From Spectribacter acetivorans (GTDB lineage: Bacteria; Pseudomonadota; Gammaproteobacteria; Nevskiales; Salinisphaeraceae): DNA of 64,000 bases. A program made the position numbers and the translations under genes. Location of the stretch: positions 76,512 through 140,511 of the forward strand of contig NZ_JAVRHY010000007.1 in NCBI RefSeq assembly GCF_031846305.1. The letters run 5' to 3'. Position 1 is the first letter of the stretch, and each line of letters begins with the position of its first letter. Shown piece by piece: positions 8,392 to 18,815 of the stretch. The notes beneath the pieces were generated by a model. That model was not told the DNA's origin, made no database searches, and saw nothing but the letters and a program-made list of their open reading frames with translations.

Positions 8392-9039
8392 ATGGACAAG
8401 ATTCTCGACGGCATCGAACGCTTCCAAGGGGAGCGTTTCGCCGATTACCGCGAACTGTTCGCGGAACTGGCCGGCGGCCAGTCACCGGCAACACTGTTCA
8501 TCACCTGCGCGGATTCCCGCGTCGATCCCAGTCTGATCACCGGCGCCGACCCCGGCGACCTGTTCGTCTGCCGCAATGCCGGCAACATCGTGCCGCCCTA
8601 TGGCGGGGGCGCCGAGGGCACGGCGGCGTCGGTGGAGTATGCCGTCGGCGCCCTGAACGTGCGTGACGTCATCGTCTGCGGCCATTCCGGCTGTGGCGCC
8701 ATGACCGGAGCACTGGCGCCGGAGAATCTTTCCGGGTTCCCGCAGGTCGGCCAGTGGCTGACCCACTGTCACGCCGCGGTGACGACGGTGCGCCATAACC
8801 ATCCCGAGCTCGACGGCGCGGATCAGCTCGACCGGGTAATCGAACAGAACACGCTGGTCCAGCTGCAGCATCTTCGCACCCATCCAGCGGTGGCGGCACG
8901 ACTGGCGGCCGACGGTATCCGGCTGCATGCCTGGGTCTATGACATCGGCAGCGGGCAAATCCGCGCCCACAACCCGGACCGCGACGCCTTCGAGCCGCTG
9001 GACCGGGCATACGCCAGCCTGCGCGAGAACGCGGGCTGA
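8392..9039 (+). CDS. can: Beta-class carbonic anhydrase
   Basis: 215 residues. It interconverts CO2 and bicarbonate in the cytoplasm. The zinc ligands and catalytic dyad are visible: Cys39, Asp41 and Arg43 in CADSR, and His98 and Cys101 in HSGCG. The family region CRNAGNIVPPYG is also present. It is followed after 23 bases by a SulP transporter, so the two are probably one operon that takes up and equilibrates inorganic carbon. Confidence 0.93.
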   Translation: MDKILDGIERFQGERFADYRELFAELAGGQSPATLFITCADSRVDPSLITGADPGDLFVCRNAGNIVPPYGGGAEGTAASVEYAVGALNVRDVIVCGHSGCGAMTGALAPENLSGFPQVGQWLTHCHAAVTTVRHNHPELDGADQLDRVIEQNTLVQLQHLRTHPAVAARLAADGIRLHAWVYDIGSGQIRAHNPDRDAFEPLDRAYASLRENAG

Positions 9040-9062
9040 TTCCGCAATACGGAGACGATTCG

Positions 9063-10700
9063 ATGGCCTTTCTGGATACGAGCAATCTCAAGGGCGACCT
9101 GTTCGGCGGCGTGACCGCCGGTATCGTGGCCCTGCCGCTGGCGCTGGCCTTCGGCGAGGCCTCCGGCGCCGGCCCCATCGCCGGGCTCTGGGGCGCCATC
9201 CTGGTCGGTTTCTTCGCGTCGCTGTTCGGCGGTACCGGCCCGCAGGTGACCGGCCCGACCGGGCCCATGGTGGTAGTGTTCGCGGGCGTCTACGCAAGCT
9301 TGGCCGATAATCCGGCGCTGGTGTTTACCAGTGTGGTCATGGCAGGCGGCCTGCTGGTACTGATGGGAATCCTGGGGCTGGGGCGCTACATCCGGCTGGT
9401 TCCCTACCCGGTTGTGTCAGGGTTCATGAGCGGCATCGGCTGCATCATCATCGCCCTGCAGCTGGCAAGACTGTTCGGCCACGAACCCGCGGACACCGGC
9501 ACCATCCCGGCGCTGGCCGCCGTGCCCGGTGCGATCATGGCGCCCAATATCTGGGCCCTGCTGCTGGGGCTGGCCACGCTGGTCATCGTGTTCACCTGGC
9601 CGGGCAAGCTCGGCAGGTTCCTGCCGGGACCGCTGGCGGCACTGATCATCTGCTCGGTCGCCGGACTGGCGCTGCCCGGCATACCGGTCCTCGGCGATAT
9701 TCCCACCGGCCTGCCCGATTTCGTGATGCCGACCTTCAGTCAGGATTCGCTGTTCGTGGTGTTCGAGGCGGCGATCATCCTGGCGGTGCTGTGCGGTATC
9801 GACAGTCTGCTGACCTCGCTGGTGGCCGACAACATGACCCGCGAGCGACACGACTCCAACAAGGAGCTGATCGGCCAGGGCATCGGCAACACGGTGGCCG
9901 GTTTCTTCGGCGCCATCCCGGGTGCCGGGGCCACCATGCGCACAGTGGTCAACATCCGCACCGGCGGCAAGACCCGGATTTCCGGCATGACGCACGCGCT
10001 GTTGCTGCTGGCGATCGTGCTGGTACTGAGCCCGCTGGCATCGCAGATTCCGCATGCCGTGCTGGCCGGCATTCTGGTCAAGGTGGGTTACGACATCATC
10101 GACTGGCGCTATCTGATGCACGCGCATCGCGGCCCGCGCTGGGATCTGGTGCTGATGGCCCTGGTGCTTGGCCTGACCGTGTTCGTCGACCTGATCACGG
10201 CGGTGGCGGTCGGCGTGGTGCTGGCGGCCCTGGCCTTCGTGAAGGAAATCGCGGACCTGCAGCTGGCCTCGCTGCAGTCGGACACCGACGACGTGGATGA
10301 CGCTGAAACCGCGGAACTGCTCCGGTCCGCCGGCGGCCGGGTCACGCTGTTCGACTTTTCCGGCCCACTGAGTTTCGGCGCCGCCGCGGACCTGGGTCAT
10401 CACGTGCGCGAGCGTTCCTCGGGCGAAACGAGCGTGGTGATCATGGACTTCTCGCATGTGCCGCATCTGGATGTTTCCGCGGCCAAGGCAGTGGAGACGA
10501 TTGCCGAGGACGCCAACGATTACGGCCGCTCGCTGTTCATCACCGGCGCCAACCAGGAAGTCCAGGATGTGCTGGCAGCACTCGACGTCACCCAGCTGGT
10601 GCCGGCCGACCACTGGTTCACGGACCGGGTGGCGGCGCTGCGTGCCGCGATCGCGGAACTCGACGATCCGCCGACCGGAGCCGTCCCGCAGCCGGGATAA
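9063..10700 (+). CDS. SulP-family anion transporter with STAS domain, probable bicarbonate transporter
   Basis: 545 residues: a SulP membrane domain of about 400 residues (GVTAGIVALPLALAFGEASG; TGPTGPMVVVFA; PGAGATMRTVVNIRTGGKTR) and a C-terminal STAS domain from about 420 (VTLFDFSGPLSFGAAADLGH). SulP proteins move sulfate or bicarbonate, and BicA-type members are sodium-dependent bicarbonate importers. The adjacent carbonic anhydrase and the autotrophic gene content favour bicarbonate here; this substrate call is inference. Confidence 0.9.
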   Translation: MAFLDTSNLKGDLFGGVTAGIVALPLALAFGEASGAGPIAGLWGAILVGFFASLFGGTGPQVTGPTGPMVVVFAGVYASLADNPALVFTSVVMAGGLLVLMGILGLGRYIRLVPYPVVSGFMSGIGCIIIALQLARLFGHEPADTGTIPALAAVPGAIMAPNIWALLLGLATLVIVFTWPGKLGRFLPGPLAALIICSVAGLALPGIPVLGDIPTGLPDFVMPTFSQDSLFVVFEAAIILAVLCGIDSLLTSLVADNMTRERHDSNKELIGQGIGNTVAGFFGAIPGAGATMRTVVNIRTGGKTRISGMTHALLLLAIVLVLSPLASQIPHAVLAGILVKVGYDIIDWRYLMHAHRGPRWDLVLMALVLGLTVFVDLITAVAVGVVLAALAFVKEIADLQLASLQSDTDDVDDAETAELLRSAGGRVTLFDFSGPLSFGAAADLGHHVRERSSGETSVVIMDFSHVPHLDVSAAKAVETIAEDANDYGRSLFITGANQEVQDVLAALDVTQLVPADHWFTDRVAALRAAIAELDDPPTGAVPQPG

Positions 10701-10724
10701 GTATCGGCCCGGCCGGAAACGAAA

Positions 10725-10754
10725 AAGCCCGCATGGCATGTGCCATGCGGGCTT
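10725..10754. terminator. Bidirectional terminator between sulP and fadA
   Basis: Perfect 14-bp arms (10725-10738 and 10741-10754) flank a 2-base gap. There is an A-run on the left and a T-rich stretch on the right, so it can serve the plus-strand sulP operon and the minus-strand fadA gene. Confidence 0.85.
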
Positions 10755-10783
10755 CTTCATGCCGCCGATAATCCGTCAGGCGA

Positions 10784-11944
10784 TCAGTTCATGCGTTCGA
10801 TCACGGTCGCAATCCCCTGCCCCATGCCGATGCACATCGTGGCCAGACCCAGATTGGCATCCTTGTCCTGAAGAATGTGCGCCAGCGCGCCCGTGATGCG
10901 GGCGCCGGACGTGCCCAGCGGATGCCCCAGGGCGATCGCGCCGCCGCGGATGTTGATCACGTCCTGACGATCCTCGAGCTGCATCTCTCGCAGCACCGCC
11001 AGGCTCTGGGCGGCAAAGGCTTCGTTGAGCTCGAAGTAGTCCATGTCGGCCAGCGACACGCCGGCCCGTTCCAGCGCCTTCTTGCTGGCCGGGACGGGAC
11101 CGCGGCCCATGATCGAGGGGTCGCAACCGGCCACTGCCATGCCGCGGATGCGGGCCATCGGGGTCAGGCCCAGGGCTTTCGCCTTGTCAGCGGACATCAC
11201 CAGGACCGCCGCCGCCCCGTCGGAAATGGCCGAGGCATTGCCCGCGGTTACCGACCCTTTCGGATTGAACGCGGGCCGCAGGGCCGCCAGGGATTCCACG
11301 TTGGCGTCGGCCCGCACCACTTCGTCGGCGTCGCATTGCTGGGCGAAACCGTTGGCATCATGACCGGCCATCGGCACGATCTCGTCGGCAAAGCTGCCGT
11401 CCTGGTTGGCCTGATGCGCCCGCTGATGTGACTGCACCGCGAACGCATCCTGCGCTTCACGCGTGACGTTGTGCATGGTGCCGAGCATCTCGGCGGTCAG
11501 GCCCATCATGCCGGCGGCCTTGGCGGTATGGCGGGCCAGCTGCGGGTTGAAATCGATGCCGTGGGTCATCGGCACATGGCCCATGTGCTCGACCCCGCCG
11601 CAGATATACACGCCATCATGACCGCTCTGGATGGCCCCGGCGGCGGTATGGATGGCCTGCATCGAGGAACCGCACAGCCGGTTGACCGTCTGCCCCGGTA
11701 CCTCGTGCGGCAGGCCGGCCAGCAGCGCGGCGTTGCGGGCGATATTGAAACCCTGTTCCAGGGTCTGCTGCACGCAACCCCAGATCACGTCCTCGACGGC
11801 ATCCGGCTCGACCGCTTCGTTGCGGGCCAGCAGTGCCTTGATCAGATCAGCCGACAGCGTTTCGGCCCGCACGTTGCGGAACATGCCGCCCTTGGAACGG
11901 CCCATGGCGCTGCGAACCGCGTCGACAATGACTACATCCTGCAT
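10784..11944 (-). CDS. fadA: Acetyl-CoA C-acyltransferase (3-ketoacyl-CoA thiolase)
   Basis: 386 residues, full thiolase length. Catalytic residues are visible: nucleophilic Cys in VNRLCGSSMQAI, His in GGAIALGHPLG and the second Cys in MCIGMGQG. It performs the last step of fatty-acid beta-oxidation, thiolytic cleavage of 3-ketoacyl-CoA, in complex with FadB. It lies downstream of fadB on the same strand, 140 bases away, with an inverted repeat between them. Confidence 0.94.
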   Translation of the reverse strand: MQDVVIVDAVRSAMGRSKGGMFRNVRAETLSADLIKALLARNEAVEPDAVEDVIWGCVQQTLEQGFNIARNAALLAGLPHEVPGQTVNRLCGSSMQAIHTAAGAIQSGHDGVYICGGVEHMGHVPMTHGIDFNPQLARHTAKAAGMMGLTAEMLGTMHNVTREAQDAFAVQSHQRAHQANQDGSFADEIVPMAGHDANGFAQQCDADEVVRADANVESLAALRPAFNPKGSVTAGNASAISDGAAAVLVMSADKAKALGLTPMARIRGMAVAGCDPSIMGRGPVPASKKALERAGVSLADMDYFELNEAFAAQSLAVLREMQLEDRQDVINIRGGAIALGHPLGTSGARITGALAHILQDKDANLGLATMCIGMGQGIATVIERMN

Positions 11945-11988
11945 AGGGTTCTCCTGTTTCGGCTAGTTGCCGAATTGAGCAAGACACC

Positions 11989-12076
11989 AACCGCGAAGTT
12001 CGCAAAAGACGCAAAGGTAAAGCGAGTTCCGCTTTTTCGATCAAAACCCTTTGCGAACATTGCGCCCTTTGCGGTT
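11989..12076. repeat. Imperfect long inverted repeat of CGCAAAG units between fadB and fadA
   Basis: The left arm (about 11989-12017) begins AACCGCGAAGTTCGCAAAAG. The right arm (about 12047-12076) is its imperfect reverse complement (AACCGCAAAGGGCGCAATG on the minus strand). Each arm is a tandem of degenerate CGCAAAR units. Folded RNA would form a long interrupted hairpin between fadB and fadA. It resembles dispersed intergenic repeats seen in many genomes; no other copy was noticed here. Confidence 0.6.
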
Positions 12077-12084
12077 TGCGTTAC

Positions 12085-14232
<2,148 letters not shown>

Positions 14233-14677
14233 GATTGCGTCTCCCGCGAGTCTGTATGGATAACCGGGCGCCAACGCGCCGGGCGGGCCCGCTTGTCACG
14301 GACCTCATCGTCGTGCTTTTTCGCGCACCATACTCTAGCGTATTGCGGCAGCGCACACAATCAGGCCGTCGGCGTCTCACCGTCGGCCTCATCGGCATTC
14401 CCATGCGGGCCGGTGCGCCTGATTGAACATTTGTCCGATCGCATCTGCCAGCAGCACCGGCGGGCAGCCGCACCCGGTCCGGCCGACGGCCGACCAACCT
14501 GTCCATGTCCGGTAATCATGCTGCCCGACCCAGCTTTTCCAGCCGACACGGGCCCCGTCGACGGGGTCGGAACTGCTCCGGCGGAGATCGTTCAAGGCTT
14601 GATTTAACCGGCTTTTGACAGCGTCCGGGGGCCGGCCTACACTCAAATCGCACTTACCACGCCGGGAGACAGGGCTG
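14233..14677. other. Intergenic region between fadB and the AlgP/H1-like gene
   Basis: 445 bases with no supported gene; open frames here are short and without recognisable similarity. It should hold the minus-strand fadB promoter near 14240-14350 and contains a strong plus-strand sigma-70-type promoter at 14615-14643. No operator for a fatty-acid regulator could be assigned with confidence. Confidence 0.6.
14615..14643 (+). promoter_or_regulatory. Sigma-70-type promoter for the AlgP/H1-like gene
   Basis: TTGACA (14615-14620) and TACACT (14638-14643) are separated by 17 bases, close to consensus. The expected transcript start leaves a leader of about 28 bases carrying GGGAG before ATG 14678. 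Confidence 0.75.
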
Positions 14678-15367
14678 ATGGCAAAAAAAGAGAGTCGCGC
14701 GACGCAGCTTCGCAAGGAAGTCGACAAGCTGCGCAAGAGTTACACGAAGGCGATGACGTCGACCAACAAGGCGGTTTTCGACGGCATCGAGCGCCTGGCC
14801 GAGCACGAGCTCAATGCCATCAAGAAGCACTACGAGGAAGCGCTCAAGAACATCAAGTCGCTGCGCAAGGGCGGCGACCCGCGTGACATCGCGACATCCC
14901 AGCTTCGGCTGATGCAGGACACCATCGACCGCATCATGGCCAACGCCCGCGAAAGCCTGCAGATTCTCGACAAGACGCGCCAGCAGATCAACGAGGAAAT
15001 CCGCAAGAGCCTCAACGACACGGGCCAGGCGGCAACCGGCGCCAAGAAGACCGCCACCGGTAAGTCGACTGCAACGAAGTCTTCCGGGACCCGCTCGACG
15101 ACCCGGCGCAGCACCGCCAAGACGGCGACGAAGTCGACCGCCCGCAAGTCCGGCACCACGGCCCGCTCCACCGCCAAGCGCAGCACCGCGGCAAGCAAGA
15201 CCGACGGCACTGCCCGCAAGAGCACGTCGACGACCAAGCGGTCCACCACCGCCAGAAAGCCCGCGGCCCGCAAGACCACAACCGCGCGCAAGTCGACGAC
15301 CGCCCGCAAGACCAGCCCGGCGAGCAAGAGCGGAAGCGGCGGTTCGGGTACCAAGTCGACCAGCTGA
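14678..15367 (+). CDS. Coiled-coil protein with histone H1/AlgP-like basic tail
   Basis: 229 residues. Residues 1 to about 115 are charged and helical (LRKEVDKLRKSYTKAM; IKKHYEEALKNIKSLRK), likely a coiled coil of the phasin or AlgP N-terminal kind. Residues 116-229 are a low-complexity Lys/Arg/Ser/Thr/Ala tail with degenerate TTARKS-type repeats, reminiscent of eukaryotic H1 tails and Pseudomonas AlgP. DNA or RNA binding by the tail is likely; the precise role is unknown. The start is supported by GGGAG and a near-consensus promoter. A terminator follows. Confidence 0.8.
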   Translation: MAKKESRATQLRKEVDKLRKSYTKAMTSTNKAVFDGIERLAEHELNAIKKHYEEALKNIKSLRKGGDPRDIATSQLRLMQDTIDRIMANARESLQILDKTRQQINEEIRKSLNDTGQAATGAKKTATGKSTATKSSGTRSTTRRSTAKTATKSTARKSGTTARSTAKRSTAASKTDGTARKSTSTTKRSTTARKPAARKTTTARKSTTARKTSPASKSGSGGSGTKSTS

Positions 15368-15394
15368 CACCACCAAACGGCTTGTTCTCACTGA

Positions 15395-15427
15395 CGGGCC
15401 GCCTTGCGAGGCGGCCCGTTTCGTTCC
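15395..15427 (+). terminator. Intrinsic terminator after the AlgP/H1-like gene
   Basis: CGGGCCGCC (15395-15403), a 6-base loop and GGCGGCCCG (15410-15418) are followed by a T-rich tail. Confidence 0.85.
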
Positions 15428-15451
15428 CGACCGACGACCGCACCAACGCCC

Positions 15452-16387
15452 TTGCTCGATCTCGACCATGGTTCCCAGCTGCTCCGGCTCATTGGTGAGC
15501 CCACCCGTCTGCGGCTGCTGCTGATCCTGGAGGCGGAACCGCTCACGGTGGCCGAGCTCACCGCGGTCACCGGCCTGTCGCAAAGCCGCGTTTCCACCCA
15601 TCTCGGTCGTCTGCGCCGGGGTGGGCTGGTCAAGGAATACGGCCAGCGCACGCGGGCATTGCTGACGGTGGATCCCGCGTCCTTCGACGACCGGGCCCGG
15701 CAGCTCTGGCAGGTGCTGGCCGAGAACATCGACGATGCCCGACTGCACCAGGACCGGGAGCAGGCCCGGGAGATCGCCCGCCGCCGCCAGGTCCGCCCCT
15801 CCTGGGCCGAGTCCGCGGCCGGCAGCATGGAACGCCAGTACTCCCCCGGCCGCACCTGGGAAGCCACCACGCGGGCCCTGATTGGGCTGCTCACGCTGGG
15901 CGACGTGCTGGACGTGGCCTCGGGCGACGGCGTGCTGGCGGAACTGCTCGGCAATCAGGCCCGCTCGGTAACCTGCTTCGACTACAGCCGCACGGTGCTC
16001 GCCGCGGCCCGGCGGCGGCTGGCGCAGCGCGCGAACATCCGCTTCGAACTGGGCGACATGCACGACCTGTCCATGGCCGACGCGTCGTACGATCAGGTCT
16101 TCGTGATGCATGCGCTGACCTTTACCGACCAGCCCGGACGGGTGATCGCCGAGGCCGCACGGGTACTCCGGCCGGGCGGCGATCTGGTGCTGGCCACCCT
16201 GGCCGAACACGAACATGGTGCCACGGTGGCCGCCTACGACCACGTCAATCTCGGCTTTTCCCGCGCCGCGCTGCTGGACTGGACCGCCGAGGCGGGGCTG
16301 GATGTTCGCTACTGCGACCTGAGTTCCCGCGAGGCGCGGCCACCCTATTTCGAGGTGCTCACACTGATTGCCACCAAGCCAGCATGA
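15452..16387 (+). CDS. ArsR-family HTH fused to a class I methyltransferase
   Basis: About 311 residues. An ArsR winged helix (LLRLIGEPTRLRLLLILEAE; SQSRVSTHLGRLRRGGLV) is joined to an SAM-dependent methyltransferase domain (motif I as VLDVASGDGVLAELL; later RVLRPGGDLVLATL). Such fusions are common regulator-like proteins in proteobacteria, some near methionine-cycle genes. No metal-binding Cys pair of classic ArsR is visible. I chose TTG 15452 because the frame upstream runs through the terminator; the start is uncertain. It overlaps the next gene by four bases (ATGA). Confidence 0.82.
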   Translation: MLDLDHGSQLLRLIGEPTRLRLLLILEAEPLTVAELTAVTGLSQSRVSTHLGRLRRGGLVKEYGQRTRALLTVDPASFDDRARQLWQVLAENIDDARLHQDREQAREIARRRQVRPSWAESAAGSMERQYSPGRTWEATTRALIGLLTLGDVLDVASGDGVLAELLGNQARSVTCFDYSRTVLAAARRRLAQRANIRFELGDMHDLSMADASYDQVFVMHALTFTDQPGRVIAEAARVLRPGGDLVLATLAEHEHGATVAAYDHVNLGFSRAALLDWTAEAGLDVRYCDLSSREARPPYFEVLTLIATKPA

Positions 16388-17091
16388 TCGGTGTATCCGC
16401 CCGGACCAAGTGGATCGCCGGTCTGGTCTGGCTACTGGCGCTGGCCGCGGGGCTGGGCTGGGGCTGGTCGCGGGGCCTGTCCACGCCGGAAATCCTGGTC
16501 GCCGTGCATCAGGTGATATCCACCCATCCTCTGGCGCCGCTGGTGTTCGTCGTGATCTACACGCTGCGGGCATTCACGTTCTTTCCGGCCATGTTCCTGA
16601 CCATCGCGGCGGGCAGTCTGTTCGGCTTCTGGGTGGGGCTGCTGGCCACGTTGTTCGGAGAGAATTTCTCGGCTCATACCGCCTACGGCATCGCGAGTTT
16701 CTTCGGCACCGGCAGTGCCGATGACGACAAGGCCGGACAACGCCTGGCACCCCTGCGGCGGGCCCTTCGGGTTCACGCCTTTCCCACCGTTCTGACCCTG
16801 CGGGCCAGTTATCTGCCGTTCGATCTGGTGAACTTCGGCTGCGGTCTGCTGCGGGTGCCCTGGCCGGGCTTCGCGCTGGGGACGCTAATCGGCCTGCTGC
16901 CGCCGATGATCACGTTCGTGAGCTTCGGCGCGTCGGTGGAATTCGAGGCCTTCACGGCCAATCTGGATGACTTCCGGCCGGCCAGCCTGTTCAATAAAAC
17001 GCAATTGCTGGTGTCCGTCGCGCTGCTGGCCGCCAGTGCCGTCATCGTCTGGTTTGCCAGGGCGCATCAGCGGCATCTGACTCGACACTGA
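16384..17091 (+). CDS. TVP38/TMEM64 (VTT-domain) membrane protein
   Basis: 235 residues with five or six hydrophobic segments. The VTT/SNARE-associated region is recognisable from FFPAMFLTIAAGSLFG, FGENFSAHTAYGIA and the PWPGFALGTLIGLLP segment. The family relates to DedA-type proteins and eukaryotic TMEM41/VMP1; individual functions are mostly unknown, with lipid or ion handling suggested for relatives. It is translationally coupled to the ArsR-methyltransferase gene. Confidence 0.85.
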   Translation: MIGVSARTKWIAGLVWLLALAAGLGWGWSRGLSTPEILVAVHQVISTHPLAPLVFVVIYTLRAFTFFPAMFLTIAAGSLFGFWVGLLATLFGENFSAHTAYGIASFFGTGSADDDKAGQRLAPLRRALRVHAFPTVLTLRASYLPFDLVNFGCGLLRVPWPGFALGTLIGLLPPMITFVSFGASVEFEAFTANLDDFRPASLFNKTQLLVSVALLAASAVIVWFARAHQRHLTRH

Positions 17092-17172
17092 CGCCGCGTT
17101 GACGCGCCCCGGCCTGCTGGCTACAGTCGCGGGCTTGCGATGCATCCGGGGGAGCGGCGTCAAGCCGGCATC

Positions 17173-17667
17173 ATGCAGCGATACAGTGTCAGTCTCGGCG
17201 CGGTTCTGGTGGCTCTCTGGCTGCTGCTGTCCGGGCATTATTCCGCCCTGCTGCTGGGCTTCGGCGCCGCCAGCTGCCTGTTGGTGCTATGGCTCGCCCG
17301 CCGGATGGGCGCAGTGGACGCGGAAACCCAGCCGCTCTACCTGATGCGTCATCTGCCCGGCTACTGGCTGTGGCTGATGGCGCAGATTGCGCGTTCGAAT
17401 ATCGACGTCATCCGGCGGGTGCTGCGTGGCCACAACGCCATCTCCCCCACCATGGAGACGGTACAGGTATCCGGCCGCACCGAGCTGGCACAGACCATCC
17501 TGGCCAACTCGATCACCCTCACGCCGGGCACGGTCTCGGTGGACGCGCGGCGCAACACGATCACCGTGCATGCCATCTCGGCCGAGGGCGCGGCCGATCT
17601 CAACGGCGGCGAGATGGATCAGCGGGTACGTGGCCTGGAGACCCGCGAGCCGGGGTACCACCGCTGA
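17173..17667 (+). CDS. mrpE: Mrp-type Na+/H+ antiporter subunit E
   Basis: 164 residues: two N-terminal membrane helices (SLGAVLVALWLLLSG; ALLLGFGAASCLLVLW) then the conserved cytoplasmic domain (ELAQTILANSITLTPGTVSV). Start ATG 17173 gives the normal MrpE N-terminus; an in-frame ATG at 17140 is less likely. It is the first gene of a ten-gene operon in which nearly all junctions overlap. It exchanges its last bases with mrpF (TGATG). Confidence 0.9.
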   Translation: MQRYSVSLGAVLVALWLLLSGHYSALLLGFGAASCLLVLWLARRMGAVDAETQPLYLMRHLPGYWLWLMAQIARSNIDVIRRVLRGHNAISPTMETVQVSGRTELAQTILANSITLTPGTVSVDARRNTITVHAISAEGAADLNGGEMDQRVRGLETREPGYHR

Positions 17668-17954
17668 TGTTCGCTGCCGCCATGGCCGGGGTCGCGGTCA
17701 CCATGCTGTTGCTGCTGATCCGGGCGTTGCTGGGCCCCACCGTGTACGACCGCATCCTGGCGGTGAACGTATTCGGTACCAAGACCGTGCTGCTGATCGC
17801 GGTGCTCGGCTTCCTGGACGGTCGCCCCGAATTCCTGGACGTGGCCCTGGTGTATGCGCTGATCAACTTCATCGGCACGGTGGCGGTGCTCAAGTTCATG
17901 CAGTACGGGGATCTGGGCTGGGGCGAGTCCGATCATCCCGACGGGGACGTGTGA
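17667..17954 (+). CDS. mrpF: Mrp-type Na+/H+ antiporter subunit F
   Basis: 95 residues with three membrane helices and the family core RALLGPTVYDRILAVNVFGT, followed by LDVALVYALINFIGTVA. Small integral subunit of the Mrp complex. It starts in the mrpE stop codon and ends in the mrpG start codon. Confidence 0.92.
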   Translation: MFAAAMAGVAVTMLLLLIRALLGPTVYDRILAVNVFGTKTVLLIAVLGFLDGRPEFLDVALVYALINFIGTVAVLKFMQYGDLGWGESDHPDGDV

Positions 17955-18271
17955 TGGCGCTGCTGCTGGACATCGCCAGCTGGCTGCTCCTGCTGAGCGG
18001 CGCGCTGGTCGCGGTGATCGGCGGTGTCGGCATGCTGCGGCTGCCGGATGTCTATACCCGGATGCACGCGGCCTCGGTCACCGACACCGGCGGCATGATC
18101 CTGATCCTCAGCGGGCTGCTGCTACAGGCGCCGCACTGGCTGGTCGCGGTCAAGCTGCTGCTGGTAGCGCTGTTCCTGCTGCTGACCAGCCCCACCGCCG
18201 CCAACGCCCTGGCCAATGCGGCGATCCAGGACGGCATCAAGCCGATGCTGGGAGGGCAGCGGCGTGGATGA
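17954..18271 (+). CDS. mrpG: Mrp-type Na+/H+ antiporter subunit G
   Basis: 105 residues, three helices. The MrpG core is clear: GGVGMLRLPDVYTRMHAAS and a C-terminal SPTAANALANAA. Start ATG 17954 overlaps the mrpF stop. The following gene begins eight bases before this stop, behind a strong Shine-Dalgarno (GGGAGGG at 18250-18256). Confidence 0.92.
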   Translation: MALLLDIASWLLLLSGALVAVIGGVGMLRLPDVYTRMHAASVTDTGGMILILSGLLLQAPHWLVAVKLLLVALFLLLTSPTAANALANAAIQDGIKPMLGGQRRG

Positions 18272-18815
18272 TCTGATGATCGAAGCCCTCACCCTGGTTC
18301 TGCTCACCCTGCTGGCGGTGACCGGTCTGGCGATCGCCCGCCTGCGAAACCTGTTCGCGGCGGCCATGCTCACCGGACTGTTCAGCCTGCTGTCGGCCAG
18401 TGTGTTCATGGCGCTGGATGCCGTGGACGTGGCATTTACCGAGGCGTCCGTGGGCGCCGGCATTACCACCGTGCTGATGCTCGGGGCTCTTGCCCTGACC
18501 CGTGGTCGCGAGAAAACCGTCACCAAGATGCGCACGGCCCAGGCGCTGCTGGTGACCGGCGTCACCGGCGCGGCGCTGGTCTACGCCACCCTGGATATGC
18601 CGCATTTCGGCCAGCCCGACACGCCGGTACACACACATCCAGTGCGCGCGCACTACCTGGAAGCCAGCGAAAAGGAAATCCACATCCCGAACGCGGTGAC
18701 GTCGGTGCTGGCCAGCTATCGCGGCTATGACACCCTCGGCGAAGTCACGGTGATCTTCACCGCCGGAATCGGCGTGTTCGTATTGCTGGGCACCGCCCGG
18801 AGGCGCCGGCGATGA
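18264..18815 (+). CDS. Stand-alone MbhD/MbhE-like (DUF4040) antiporter subunit
   Basis: 183 residues from GTG 18264, chosen because GGAGGG sits 7 bases upstream. The first half matches the MbhD/DUF4040 domain (LRNLFAAAMLTGLFSLLSAS; AFTEASVGAGITTVLML); the end matches MbhE (YDTLGEVTVIFTAGIGVFVL). In canonical Mrp systems these modules form the C-terminus of the large MrpA subunit; here they are a separate gene and no full-length MrpA is present. Confidence 0.87.
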   Translation: MDDLMIEALTLVLLTLLAVTGLAIARLRNLFAAAMLTGLFSLLSASVFMALDAVDVAFTEASVGAGITTVLMLGALALTRGREKTVTKMRTAQALLVTGVTGAALVYATLDMPHFGQPDTPVHTHPVRAHYLEASEKEIHIPNAVTSVLASYRGYDTLGEVTVIFTAGIGVFVLLGTARRRRR

